DNA from: Nitrospirota bacterium | GTDB lineage: Bacteria; Nitrospirota; Thermodesulfovibrionia; Thermodesulfovibrionales; JdFR-85 | Reading direction: 5' to 3' | Length of the DNA stretch: 64,000 bases | NCBI GenBank assembly: GCA_015492645.1 | Contig: WGER01000016.1 | Span: forward strand, 1 to 64,000 | Shown: positions 26,970-36,946 of the stretch, one piece after another | Numbering within the stretch: position 1 is the stretch's first letter | Layout: each line of letters begins with the position of its first letter | Notes under the pieces: model-generated | What the model was told of the DNA's origin: nothing | The model's input: only the letters and a program-made list of their open reading frames with translations | The model's database searches: none | Translations under genes and position numbers: made by a program

Positions 26970-29900
26970 CTGAACTCCAAACGGAACTTTATATCTCCAC
27001 CTATTGAGCCGAGTTCATCTCTTTCTCCGACCAGCGAGACCCTGTCGTTCAGGAGAAACTCTATCTTCAGGAACTGTTCATTTTCGGCACCGACGGTGGT
27101 TGTGTATGTTAAATAGAGTCTGTCAGACAGTAACCTTTTAAAGAGTGTAACCTTTGGGCCTATTGTACCGGTGGTCTCACTAACAGTAGGCTCAATCTCT
27201 ATCCGGTCAAAACCTGTCAGACTCTTCAGCCTCTTCTGGAGAGTCTCCTGGAGTTTGCCTGTAATAAACATTGTTGCCTCATAGGCTGTGATACCACCTT
27301 CAAGTCCCTTAACACCTTCCGAAAGGCTACCCACTGTGAGGAGGCTCAGTATATCAACCTCATCCAGTGGAGGGTCAGACAGGAGTGCAAGATTGAACTC
27401 CTTCATGTATCCGTCCAGCATCAGGGTGATTTTGTATCCCTTTACAGTAGTATCGGCCACAATCTCCAGATAGGGGTTAATCTCTTCAGGATCTGTAAAG
27501 TCTGCAGAGGCCCTGATGACATTGAACTGGTTGTTCCGGAAAAAGATTTTACCACCTGTTAACTCCACCCTCCCAAAGATGGACGGTCTTGAGAGGGGGC
27601 CTGTGATCAATATATCAACCTTTGCAGGGGCCCTGAGGATGTTGTTTTCTATCAGGATATCCCTCTGTCCTACAATCTTTACACTCAGGTACAGGTCTTT
27701 AAGCGTCGCCCTCTTGGCACTCATGTGGGAGGGGCTTCTTCCGATTAGTAATTGCCTCCAGTCAATATCTCTGGTGAATCTTGCCCTCTGCAGGTTTACT
27801 TCCGCAGTAAGAAGAGGTCCCTCTTCTGTGCTGGACAGTACCAGATTGCCCGACAGAAGCAGATTCATCCCCTCTAAGGGTTTCAGCATGACCTCCTGAA
27901 AGACTCCTTCTAAATAATAATCCTCCAGGGTTGTCCCCTTTAATCTACTGCTACCCCTTATCCTGAATCTACCCCGGGAAAACTCACCAGTTAGTGTGTC
28001 CAGTGTAACCGTGTTTTCATCCACATAGGCATATCCACTTACACCAGTAAATCGTTCCCTTACCCCTTCAAACTTCAGAGTTGTATTCCTCAGGGAGATA
28101 CCTCCACTGAGTACAGGGTCATTCCACCTGCCTGTTATCGAGAAAACGAACTCTGAATATCCATCCAACTGTTCAATGCCTCTGACAAACGGTATAAATG
28201 GAGACAGATAGGTGCCTCCATACAATGTAAGATCAACCCTTTCACCTGGTATGAGGTATCCATGGACATTTACCTCTCCGGTACCTGACAGAAGTCTCAA
28301 CTGGACCACCTCGAGTCTCTTATTGGTATATCTGAGCAACACAGGACCGCTGTTAGAAAAACCTCTTTCGTATAGACTGCTCTGAAGTGTATCAAACCTC
28401 GCCTCTGCTGACAGTCCCTCTGAATTCCCTTTCATTTTTATTTCGCCTGCAACCACAAGGAGAAAATCCTCGGGCAGGGAATCCCTGTAGGCGCTTAAAA
28501 GGTCATCGTAATTGTCATGTCTGAAAAAGAGGTTCAGATACCACTCAAACCTATCACCTCTCTGATATCCTCCCCTTATACTTATTCTCCTGTTAAGGAC
28601 CTCCCCCTTTATACTGCCACCCGCTGGGCCAAAATCTCCAGCAATCTCACCCAGTGGATACCATCTCCCTGAGGGTAGACCGAGGCTGGTCTGCAAACTG
28701 GCCCTAAACAGGGGCTCTCTCAACCTTCCTTTTATATGGCCAGTGCCTTTCAGTCTGATCTGGAATGGGCATCTCAGAGGCAGGTCACTGCAGGCGAGGA
28801 TGAATTTATGTATATCTGAACTCAACTCTCTGTTCACAAGCCTCAAGTCCCCTTCAACCATGGACTCTCCCCTCCGGACGATCATTCTTGCCTGAAGGTC
28901 ATCTCCCTTATAACTGATCTCTCCTGAGAGGTTATCTATAGTGAAGCCCTGGACCGTGAGATCTTCTGCCTCCAGTTTCCCCTTAAGCAGGGGCGACTCT
29001 AAGGCACCTTCAACGCTACCACTATAGGAGATGCTTCCGGCAGTCCTTTCCAGGTATTTCCATGAGACCATCTCAGACAGTATTTTGAGGGGGATCCCCC
29101 TGGCAGAGACACTGAGATGAAGTACAGGATTTTTAAAGATGAGAAACTCCCTTGAACCTGTTTCTATAATACCACTCAGCCTGATTCTCTCTTTCTCTCC
29201 CTCCCCCTGAATATGCCTTATATAGAGTTTGGTATCTCTGTAGAGGAGGTCTGCTGTTACATCCTCCAGAATCATTCCTCTAAGGTTCAATGAGTTGAGG
29301 TCTATATTCAGGACTATCTCTGGGTCCGTGCTGTCTCCATAAACCACCAATCTCTTTACCTTTCCTCTGCCCTCAATGTCCTCTGTGTTAAATAATGGGG
29401 CCAGGGCGTCTATTTCACCTTCCCCTTCAAAAAAGGCCCTTTTCTGTTTCAGATTCAGCACCCCCCCTCCCTGCAGTATCATACCCTCAGTTCTGACTTT
29501 GAGTCTGCTGAGGATAAGCATCCCGTCTCTCAGGAAGAAGAACCCCCTTGCCTCTCTGAGCATCTCTGGAAGTTTACGCTCATGAGGACTGCCACCTGAT
29601 TTAAACACAAACCAGCCCTTCGGTTTTAACCTTCTACCCTCCGACGTCATCACCCCTGATACCTTACCAGGTGGAAACCCTGGATTCCATTTGATAAGTG
29701 ACAGCAGAGGTGGACTATCCAGGTCCTGTGCAATTATCCTCAATTCATACCAGGTCACCTTTGGAAGGTTGAGGCTCACCTCCACCTTTGCCTTTCCGTT
29801 GTATGTCTTTACCATGCCATTCAGGAACTGTAGTTTCTTCTCTTTATAGACAATCTGGCATATCACAGAGTCCACATCAACCCCATAAAGGTGACCCCTG

Positions 29901-30742
29901 CCCATCTTAGCCTTTAATTTGAGTAGAGGAGACGAGAGTGTTCCCTCCAGCGAACCCTTAAAGAAGGCAACCCCCCGTATGGGCTCCCTTTCACCAAGCC
30001 ATTTGAGTAATTCCTGCACAGCAACCCTGCCCTTCAACCTCAGATCAAGTATCCCCTCCTCAGTCAGTCTATTGATTTCACCTTCAAGGGCAACCCTGTT
30101 TCTCCCCGAAACTATCCTGAGTTTCTGAATATCAAGGTCCTTTCCCTTAGTAACCACTTCTCCATCGAAGGATCCCTGAAATCCACCTTTTCTTGGGACC
30201 ATTTCCCCGAGGAAATGGAATTTCAGTCTTCCCTCCTTAGTAATGAACTCAGCAGACAGGTCTCTTAGAGATGCCTTTACTCCTCTGTATCGAACCACTA
30301 TGCTTGCGTCATGGACCTTCAATCTGTCCACACTCACCTTCCAACCGGATGATTCAATGGTGGTCTGGCCAGTTATAAGGGGTATCCCCGCCACCTCTGA
30401 AAGAGATACCTCGGGTGAGTACAGTTCGAGCCTCCTGATCCGTAACCTCTTTCTGAGGAGGTCTTCATAACCGAGCCAGGCCCTTACCCTTCTTGAGTAT
30501 AGGTTCAGGATCTTCTCTTCCTCTGTGCCTAATCTAAGGTCTTTTATCTCAATAAAAAGGGGAAAGGGATTGACGATCACCTCTCCTATCTGGACAGGTC
30601 TGCCAAGGTTTCTCTCCAGAGATACCTTGAGGTAATTACCAATCCGGTGGGCAAGGACCCCACTCCTGACTGCCAGATAGCCACCTGCAAGCAGAAGTAG
30701 TAGACAGAACAGGACCAGATAGACTGCTATCCTTCTCATCAC
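26966..30742 (-). CDS. tamB: TamB/AsmA-like translocation and assembly module protein
   Basis: 1258 aa, N-terminal TM, beta-rich repeats, C-terminal DUF490/TamB-like PLDEVDILSLLTVGSLSEG...LKSLTGFDRIEIEPTV; next to Omp85 gene. Confidence 0.88.
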   Translation of the reverse strand: MMRRIAVYLVLFCLLLLLAGGYLAVRSGVLAHRIGNYLKVSLERNLGRPVQIGEVIVNPFPLFIEIKDLRLGTEEEKILNLYSRRVRAWLGYEDLLRKRLRIRRLELYSPEVSLSEVAGIPLITGQTTIESSGWKVSVDRLKVHDASIVVRYRGVKASLRDLSAEFITKEGRLKFHFLGEMVPRKGGFQGSFDGEVVTKGKDLDIQKLRIVSGRNRVALEGEINRLTEEGILDLRLKGRVAVQELLKWLGEREPIRGVAFFKGSLEGTLSSPLLKLKAKMGRGHLYGVDVDSVICQIVYKEKKLQFLNGMVKTYNGKAKVEVSLNLPKVTWYELRIIAQDLDSPPLLSLIKWNPGFPPGKVSGVMTSEGRRLKPKGWFVFKSGGSPHERKLPEMLREARGFFFLRDGMLILSRLKVRTEGMILQGGGVLNLKQKRAFFEGEGEIDALAPLFNTEDIEGRGKVKRLVVYGDSTDPEIVLNIDLNSLNLRGMILEDVTADLLYRDTKLYIRHIQGEGEKERIRLSGIIETGSREFLIFKNPVLHLSVSARGIPLKILSEMVSWKYLERTAGSISYSGSVEGALESPLLKGKLEAEDLTVQGFTIDNLSGEISYKGDDLQARMIVRRGESMVEGDLRLVNRELSSDIHKFILACSDLPLRCPFQIRLKGTGHIKGRLREPLFRASLQTSLGLPSGRWYPLGEIAGDFGPAGGSIKGEVLNRRISIRGGYQRGDRFEWYLNLFFRHDNYDDLLSAYRDSLPEDFLLVVAGEIKMKGNSEGLSAEARFDTLQSSLYERGFSNSGPVLLRYTNKRLEVVQLRLLSGTGEVNVHGYLIPGERVDLTLYGGTYLSPFIPFVRGIEQLDGYSEFVFSITGRWNDPVLSGGISLRNTTLKFEGVRERFTGVSGYAYVDENTVTLDTLTGEFSRGRFRIRGSSRLKGTTLEDYYLEGVFQEVMLKPLEGMNLLLSGNLVLSSTEEGPLLTAEVNLQRARFTRDIDWRQLLIGRSPSHMSAKRATLKDLYLSVKIVGQRDILIENNILRAPAKVDILITGPLSRPSIFGRVELTGGKIFFRNNQFNVIRASADFTDPEEINPYLEIVADTTVKGYKITLMLDGYMKEFNLALLSDPPLDEVDILSLLTVGSLSEGVKGLEGGITAYEATMFITGKLQETLQKRLKSLTGFDRIEIEPTVSETTGTIGPKVTLFKRLLSDRLYLTYTTTVGAENEQFLKIEFLLNDRVSLVGERDELGSIGGDIKFRLEFR

Positions 30743-31944
30743 TCATACCTCAATGCAACTATTGGGTCATAACGGGCCGCCTTTAAAGCGGGGTAGACGC
30801 CTGAAGCTATCCCTACCAGCCCTGAGAAGAAGAATGCAACAAAGACGCTCCATGTCGCAATTTTTGAGGGAAGATAACTGACCAGTTGGGGAACCAGTAG
30901 AGACACCCCTATTCCAAGTCCAATCCCGGTTACTCCTCCAATAAGGCTCAGCACTGTTGATTCCGTGAGAAACTGGAAGAGGATGTCTTCATTTGTTGCT
31001 CCAACCGCCTTTCTGAGGCCGATCTCTCTTGTTCTCTCCCTCACCGAGACCAGCATGATATTCATGATTCCTATACCACCTACAATAAGTGATATCGCAG
31101 CAATACCCGCAAGTACTGAAGTCATAATAGTCAGCACCTTACCCATCACCTCCAGCATCTCATCCTGACTGAGTACTGTAAAATCCTCTCTGCCTGCGTG
31201 CCTCCTTCTTAGTATCTCCCTGATGTCTCTTTTTGCATCATCAACCACCTCTTCACTCCTTGCCTTGACCGTAATGTTGAAGAGGGCATCTGTGTCAAAG
31301 AGTTCTGTTGCCACTGTGGTAGGAATAAAGACCACATCATCAAGGTCATAACCAAGGGTAACCCCCTTTCTCTTCATCACCCCTATTACCCTGTATCTGC
31401 CATCCCCGATCTTTATGGCCTGACCCAGGGGGTTTCTGTCACCAAAGAGGTCTCTCTTTACTGTCCTGCCAAGGATACAGACCCTCCTTCTGTACTGAAC
31501 ATCTTCATGATTGAGATTTCTGCCGAGATCCACCTGGAGATTTCTTGCCGGGAAGTACTCTTCAGTAACACCAACCACATAGGTATCCCTGCTACGCCCC
31601 CTGTACTTCACCCATGATGTCCCTACTATCACAGGCACTGAATAGACTACATGGATTGACCTCCTTTTTATCAAAAGGGCATCATCATAAACCAGTTTCC
31701 TGACTGCTGATGTGCCCATATGCATACCACCTTCCCGTGCTGTCTTACCGGGTACCACAATAAGGATATTCGTGCCAAGAGAACCGAACTCCTTTCTTAT
31801 GTACTGCCTCGCCCCTTCTCCCAGTGATACGAGGATGATTACAGCAGCCACCCCTATAACAACCCCCAACATGGTGAGGATAGATCTCACCTTATTTATC
31901 CTGAGGGCATCCAGCGATATCTTAATAGTTTCAACTAAACTCAT
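30739..31944 (-). CDS. MacB/FtsX-family ABC transporter permease
   Basis: IRSILTMLGVVIGVAAVIILVSLGEGA; GIGIMNIMLVSVRERTREIGLRKAVGAT. Confidence 0.93.
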   Translation of the reverse strand: MSLVETIKISLDALRINKVRSILTMLGVVIGVAAVIILVSLGEGARQYIRKEFGSLGTNILIVVPGKTAREGGMHMGTSAVRKLVYDDALLIKRRSIHVVYSVPVIVGTSWVKYRGRSRDTYVVGVTEEYFPARNLQVDLGRNLNHEDVQYRRRVCILGRTVKRDLFGDRNPLGQAIKIGDGRYRVIGVMKRKGVTLGYDLDDVVFIPTTVATELFDTDALFNITVKARSEEVVDDAKRDIREILRRRHAGREDFTVLSQDEMLEVMGKVLTIMTSVLAGIAAISLIVGGIGIMNIMLVSVRERTREIGLRKAVGATNEDILFQFLTESTVLSLIGGVTGIGLGIGVSLLVPQLVSYLPSKIATWSVFVAFFFSGLVGIASGVYPALKAARYDPIVALRYE

Positions 31945-32611
31945 CCCTTAAGAACCCTTCTTTAAGAGTCAGTATCCTTTCTGCAAATCCTGCTACCTCA
32001 GGGTTATGGGTAACCAGTATAATGGTAGAACCTTCTCTGTTCAGATTCCTGAGTGTCTCCATCACCTGCCATCCAGAGGCACTGTCAAGGTTGCCTGTGG
32101 GCTCATCGGCAAGCAGTACAGTGGGGCCTCCAACAATCGCCCTTGCTATCGCCACTCTCTGTTGTTCACCTCCTGACAACTCTGATGGTCTGTGCTCGGC
32201 CCTGTCGGCGAGGCCGACCTTTTCGAGCACCTGGAGGGCCATTTCTTTCCTCTTTTTCGGGTGTACACCTCGATACAGGAGTGGTAACTCCACATTCCTC
32301 CATGCCGGCATCCTTGGCAGGAGATTAAAATTCTGAAAGATAAAGCCTATCTTTTTATTTCTTATCTCAGCCAACTCTCTGTCTCCAAGGTCCTCCACCC
32401 TTATACCATCCAGGAGGTATTCTCCTTCAGTAGGTCTGTCAAGACAGCCGATTATATTTAGGAGAGTGGATTTTCCCGAACCTGAGGGGCCCATTATTGC
32501 TACGAACTCGCCTCTGTTCACCATCAAATCCACACCCTTCAGTACCTCTATCCACCCCCTTCCCATCTGGTATACCTTCTTTATCCCTTTTAAGAACAAT
32601 ACTCCATCCAC
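31931..32611 (-). CDS. LolD/MacB-type ABC transporter ATP-binding protein
   Basis: MGPSGSGKSTLLNIIGCLDRPT, LSGGEQQRVAIARAIVGGPTVLLADEPTGNLD. Confidence 0.94.
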   Translation of the reverse strand: MDGVLFLKGIKKVYQMGRGWIEVLKGVDLMVNRGEFVAIMGPSGSGKSTLLNIIGCLDRPTEGEYLLDGIRVEDLGDRELAEIRNKKIGFIFQNFNLLPRMPAWRNVELPLLYRGVHPKKRKEMALQVLEKVGLADRAEHRPSELSGGEQQRVAIARAIVGGPTVLLADEPTGNLDSASGWQVMETLRNLNREGSTIILVTHNPEVAGFAERILTLKEGFLRDEFS

Positions 32612-32670
32612 AATTAGATATTTTAAACTTTTTATGCCTGTTGATGTCAGAGTGATATTTTAGATCGGAT

Positions 32671-32743
32671 AATTGTCGTTAGAAATACGATTAAAAGAGG
32701 GCTGGCTTACCTCTAAGTTTCGATTGAAAGTCTAACGGCAATT
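32671..32743. repeat. Short TIR element, same family as 17324-17481
   Basis: aattgtcgttaga (32671-32683) inverted at 32731-32743 with one mismatch; shares gattgaaagtctaac with 17.4 kb copy. Confidence 0.7.
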
Positions 32744-32799
32744 TACGGATTACACAAATCTATTGATATGTCTGATATATTTTAGGTTAAAATTAAATA

Positions 32800-33024
32800 A
32801 TGCAAGAACATGTTGTTGATATGAGAGGTCTGCAGTGTCCCATGCCTGTGCTGAAGACAGACAAGGTCCTTGAGGGGATGAGACCCGGTGAAGTGCTCAG
32901 GGTGATTACCACAGATCCTGCCACAAAGAGGGATATCCCGGCCCTTGTGAGACGCCTGGGGGATGAACTGCTCGGCATAGAGGAAGAGGATGACATGATC
33001 ACATTTATTATAAGAAAGAAATGA
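32800..33024 (+). CDS. TusA/SirA-family sulfurtransferase-like protein
   Basis: VDMRGLQCPMPVLKTDKVLEGMRPGEVLRVITTDPATKRDIPALVRRLG. Confidence 0.92.
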   Translation: MQEHVVDMRGLQCPMPVLKTDKVLEGMRPGEVLRVITTDPATKRDIPALVRRLGDELLGIEEEDDMITFIIRKK

Positions 33025-33656
33025 TCTGGGGTATCCTGCTAACCACATTATTTCTCATCCCGACCCCTGTTACTGCCACGATCTATAAATATGTGGACAA
33101 AGATGGAGTTATCCACTTTACGGATATACCACCTGAAGGAAAATATACACTCATAAGGGAGAAGAGTAACCGATACACCCCTCCCAGCAGGAGTGATTAC
33201 AGACAACTGGCAGAGGAGATAGCCCGCAGACATGACATTGACCCTGAACTGGTAAAGAGGATGATAGAGATAGAGTCAGGATGGAACCCCTATGCGAGGT
33301 CACCCAAGGGTGCTATGGGGTTAATGCAGATTATGCCTGACACAGCGAGGATGTATGGGCTGAGGGATCCCTATGACCCTGTTGAGAACATAAAGGCAGG
33401 TGTGAGGTATTTGAGGTACCTTATTGACAGGTTCGGAGACATAAGGCTTGCCCTTGCTGCCTATAATGCTGGCCCCACAGTGGTGGATTCCTATGGGGGC
33501 ATTCCACCCTATCCTGAAACCATTCAATATGTGAAGGAGATTCTGAGAGAGGGATATGAGAACAAGAGAGAGAAGATATACAGGGTCGTCCTTGAAGACG
33601 GCACCATACTCTTCACCAATTCTCCCGTATACACGAAGGGACTGAGGACCTTTTAG
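33021..33656 (+). CDS. Lytic transglycosylase with N-terminal DUF4124-like segment
   Basis: YKYVDKDGVIHFTDIP; VKRMIEIESGWNPYARSPKGAMGLMQIMPDTARMYG; LALAAYNAGP. Confidence 0.93.
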   Translation: MIWGILLTTLFLIPTPVTATIYKYVDKDGVIHFTDIPPEGKYTLIREKSNRYTPPSRSDYRQLAEEIARRHDIDPELVKRMIEIESGWNPYARSPKGAMGLMQIMPDTARMYGLRDPYDPVENIKAGVRYLRYLIDRFGDIRLALAAYNAGPTVVDSYGGIPPYPETIQYVKEILREGYENKREKIYRVVLEDGTILFTNSPVYTKGLRTF

Positions 33657-33700
33657 TCTCTTCAGGGCCACTTCGCATTATATCCTGAAAGGAGGCCTGG

Positions 33701-34681
33701 ATGCAGAAGGAGAGTATTGTTGAGGAGATAATGAAACTCAAGGAGGAGAGGAATGCCATAATCCTGTCACACAACTATCAGAGGGAGGAGATACAGGATA
33801 TAGCAGACTTTATTGGTGATTCTCTGGAACTGTCAAGAGAGGCTGCTGGTGTTGAATGTGATGTGATAGTCTTCTGCGGGGTAAACTTCATGGCCGAGAG
33901 TGCCTCCATACTGTCTCCCGACAAAACGGTCCTGTTACCAGAACTGGGGGCAAACTGTCCAATGGCAGACATGATAAGGGTCTCAGGGGAGAGAGAGGTC
34001 TGGAAGAGTTTTCCCGGTTACAGGGAACAGCCTCATTTTGTCTTTCCTCATGATTTTACGCTCCTTGATATAAAGCGTCAGTACCCGGATCTCCCTGTGG
34101 TAGCCTATGTAAACACCACTGCTGATGTGAAGGCCGAGAGTTACATATGCTGCACCTCTGCCAATGTGGTAAAGGTGATAGAGGCACTGCCTCAACAGGA
34201 GGTTATCTGTATCCCTGACAGGAACCTTTCTGCCTGGGCCCAGAGCAGGACGAAAAAGAGAGTTATCTCCTGGGATGGCTTCTGCCATGTCCATGACAGG
34301 GTAACAGCAGAGGATGTGGAAATGGCAAGGAGGGAACATCCAGATGCCCTTTTCGTTGCCCATCCAGAATGCAGGATGGAGGTCCTTGAAAGGGCAGACC
34401 ATGTGACGAGCACCTCAGGGATGCTCAGGTTTGCCAGGGAGTCGGACGCCAGGGAGTTTATTATAGGCACTGAGGTAGGCCTTCTTTACAGGTTGAGAAA
34501 GGAAAACCCGGACAAGGTCTTCTATCCGTTGAGGAAGGATATGATCTGTCCTAATATGAAAAAGACGAGACTCCAGAGTGTCCTAACGGCACTTAGGCAG
34601 ATGAGGCATGTAATTAAGGTGCCAGAGGATATAAGGGTGAGGGCAAAGGAGGCCTTGGACAGGATGCTCGCAATAAAGTAG
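33701..34681 (+). CDS. nadA: Quinolinate synthase
   Basis: AIILSHNYQREEIQDIADFIGDSLELSR; FCGVNFMAESA; VFYPLRKDMICPNMKKT; SD gaaaggagg. Confidence 0.95.
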   Translation: MQKESIVEEIMKLKEERNAIILSHNYQREEIQDIADFIGDSLELSREAAGVECDVIVFCGVNFMAESASILSPDKTVLLPELGANCPMADMIRVSGEREVWKSFPGYREQPHFVFPHDFTLLDIKRQYPDLPVVAYVNTTADVKAESYICCTSANVVKVIEALPQQEVICIPDRNLSAWAQSRTKKRVISWDGFCHVHDRVTAEDVEMARREHPDALFVAHPECRMEVLERADHVTSTSGMLRFARESDAREFIIGTEVGLLYRLRKENPDKVFYPLRKDMICPNMKKTRLQSVLTALRQMRHVIKVPEDIRVRAKEALDRMLAIK

Positions 34682-34683
34682 AT

Positions 34684-35949
34684 ATGAAGAGTTTTTATAT
34701 ACATACCCTTGGATGTCCAAAGAATCAGGTAGATTCAGATGAACTCCAGACTGCGCTTCTCTCCTCGGGCCTTAATAGAGTGGATAACCCTCAGGAGGCA
34801 GACTGTATCTTTGTGAACACCTGTGCCTTCATCACTGAGGCAAAGGAGGAGTCCATAGACTCCATACTCACGCTCGCCACTCAGAAGGGAAAAGGACAGA
34901 GGCTCATCGTTCTCGGATGCCTGCCTCAGAGATACAGAGATGTACTGGAGAGGGAGATCCCTGAAGTGGATGCCTTCTTCGGGGTTCAGTCAACAGGGCA
35001 TATCCTCGGATACCTCAACCTGAAGTTGGTCCGGTCTGTTGAGCACCCCTGTCCTGACACCTTCCCCTACGCCTATGTTAAGGTCTCCGATGGGTGTAAC
35101 AGGGGGTGCAGTTTCTGTGCGATCCCCTCAATCCGTGGAAGGCACAGGAGCATCCCTCCAGAAGAGATACTGAGCAGGGCGGAGGCGCTCCTGAAAAGGA
35201 ACTACAAAGAACTCATACTTGTCTCTCAGGACACCTCGAGTTATGGCAGGGACCTCAAGGGCTACAGGTTGCCGGAACTCATCAGAGATATCACCTCCTT
35301 CAGTGGGGAGTACTGGGTTAGGATACTATATTTGTATCCCACATCCATAGGGGATGACCTGATAGAGGTTATTGCCGGTGAACAGAAGGTCGTTCCATAC
35401 CTGGATATCCCTGTTCAGCACTCTGTGGCCAGAATCCTGAGATTAATGAACAGACCAGGCTCTGAGGTCCAGTTGCTCTCCCTGATAAACAGACTCAGGG
35501 AGGCGATTCCCGGGGTGGTCTTGAGGACATCCATTATTGTGGGGTTTCCCACAGAGAAGGAGGAGGAGTTTCAGTCTCTACTCGGGTTCATCAGGAAGGC
35601 AGAATTTGACCACTTAGGTGCATTTAAGTATTCAAGGGAGGAGGGCACAAAGGCTGCGTCATTAAGACCACAGATACCTGAAAGGGTGAAAGAGGAGAGG
35701 TATCAAAGGCTCATGGCTCTGCAGGCAGAGATATCGGAGCAGAGGTGGAGGCAATGGAAGGGTAGGGTGGTGAGGGTCCTTGTTGAAGAGGCAGGGGCAG
35801 AGGTGGCGGTTGGTAGATTCTACGGTCAGGCCCCTGAGATAGACGGGGCGGTGTACATGGAGCCCTCTGCTGGTCTGAAGAGGGGAGATTTTGTTGATGT
35901 GATGATCACTGACACGGGTGTATATGACCTCTGGGGGAGGCCCCTGTGA
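34684..35949 (+). CDS. rimO: Ribosomal protein S12 methylthiotransferase
   Basis: YIHTLGCPKNQVDSDEL; radical SAM CNRGCSFCAIPSIRGRHRS; LYLYPTSI; GFPTEKEEEF. Confidence 0.94.
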   Translation: MKSFYIHTLGCPKNQVDSDELQTALLSSGLNRVDNPQEADCIFVNTCAFITEAKEESIDSILTLATQKGKGQRLIVLGCLPQRYRDVLEREIPEVDAFFGVQSTGHILGYLNLKLVRSVEHPCPDTFPYAYVKVSDGCNRGCSFCAIPSIRGRHRSIPPEEILSRAEALLKRNYKELILVSQDTSSYGRDLKGYRLPELIRDITSFSGEYWVRILYLYPTSIGDDLIEVIAGEQKVVPYLDIPVQHSVARILRLMNRPGSEVQLLSLINRLREAIPGVVLRTSIIVGFPTEKEEEFQSLLGFIRKAEFDHLGAFKYSREEGTKAASLRPQIPERVKEERYQRLMALQAEISEQRWRQWKGRVVRVLVEEAGAEVAVGRFYGQAPEIDGAVYMEPSAGLKRGDFVDVMITDTGVYDLWGRPL

Positions 35950-36839
35950 GAGGCTATTTAGTCCATATAGTGCTATTTGTCCTCACCTTTTTATCCACCC
36001 TACTTGCCGGCGCACTCCAGAAGGGGATAAACCCCTTTACAGAGCCCTGGAGGATATGGGAGGGGCTTCCCTTCTGTATATCCCTTATGGCGATTCTTCT
36101 CACCCATGAACTGTCTCATTACTTTGCCTCAAAAAAGAACCACACAAAGGCGACACTCCCCTATTTTATACCTGCCCCTTCTATTATCGGGACATTCGGT
36201 GCCTTTATAAAGATGAAGTCTCCGATAACCACAAGAAAGGCCCTCATAGAGATTGGTGCCTCAGGTCCGATTGGTGGATTTGTAGTTGCGGTCTTTGTGA
36301 GTGCCTACGGGCTGTCTCAGTCACAGATTGTGGAATTGCCCGAAGGTGAAGGCGGTCTTATTCTGGGTGACTCCATACTCTTCTCACTCCTGTCTCAACT
36401 AATACTCGGCACACCCCCTGAGGGCAAGGATGTCCTCCTCCATCCTGTGGCCTTCTCAGGCTGGATCGGTCTGTTTGTGACCTCCATGAACCTTCTGCCG
36501 ATTGGCCAACTGGACGGTGGGCATATTGCCTACGCTCTCTTCGGCAGGAGGCACCACAGGAGACTCTCCTATTTACTCACCATAATACTTGCCCTGGCAG
36601 GGGTGGTGAGACTCTATCTCTACAGTGACCTCTTCAGTGGAGAGATATTTGATTTATTAAGGAGGCATCTCTGGGAGGGATGGGCGATTTGGGCGGTGCT
36701 ACTGTTTATGCTCGGGCTTGAACACCCACCTGTAATATACTGGGAAGAACCCCTCCGGCCAAGCAGGGCCTTCATAGGCTATATCGCCTTGTTTATATTT
36801 ATAATTACCTTTACCCCGGTGCCCTTCAGGATGGGTTAA
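35946..36839 (+). CDS. Site-2 protease (M50) family membrane metalloprotease
   Basis: ILLTHELSHYFASKKN HExxH; NLLPIGQLDGGHIAYALFG. Confidence 0.92.
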   Translation: MRGYLVHIVLFVLTFLSTLLAGALQKGINPFTEPWRIWEGLPFCISLMAILLTHELSHYFASKKNHTKATLPYFIPAPSIIGTFGAFIKMKSPITTRKALIEIGASGPIGGFVVAVFVSAYGLSQSQIVELPEGEGGLILGDSILFSLLSQLILGTPPEGKDVLLHPVAFSGWIGLFVTSMNLLPIGQLDGGHIAYALFGRRHHRRLSYLLTIILALAGVVRLYLYSDLFSGEIFDLLRRHLWEGWAIWAVLLFMLGLEHPPVIYWEEPLRPSRAFIGYIALFIFIITFTPVPFRMG

Positions 36840-36946
36840 ACATTAAAGTCTTCTTGAGATGCAAATCCTAATTCTTTTCACTAAGGATCTTATCTTCAGG
36901 TTCTGTTTGATATTAACCCACAGGTGGTGTGCCTCAGATCTTTACT

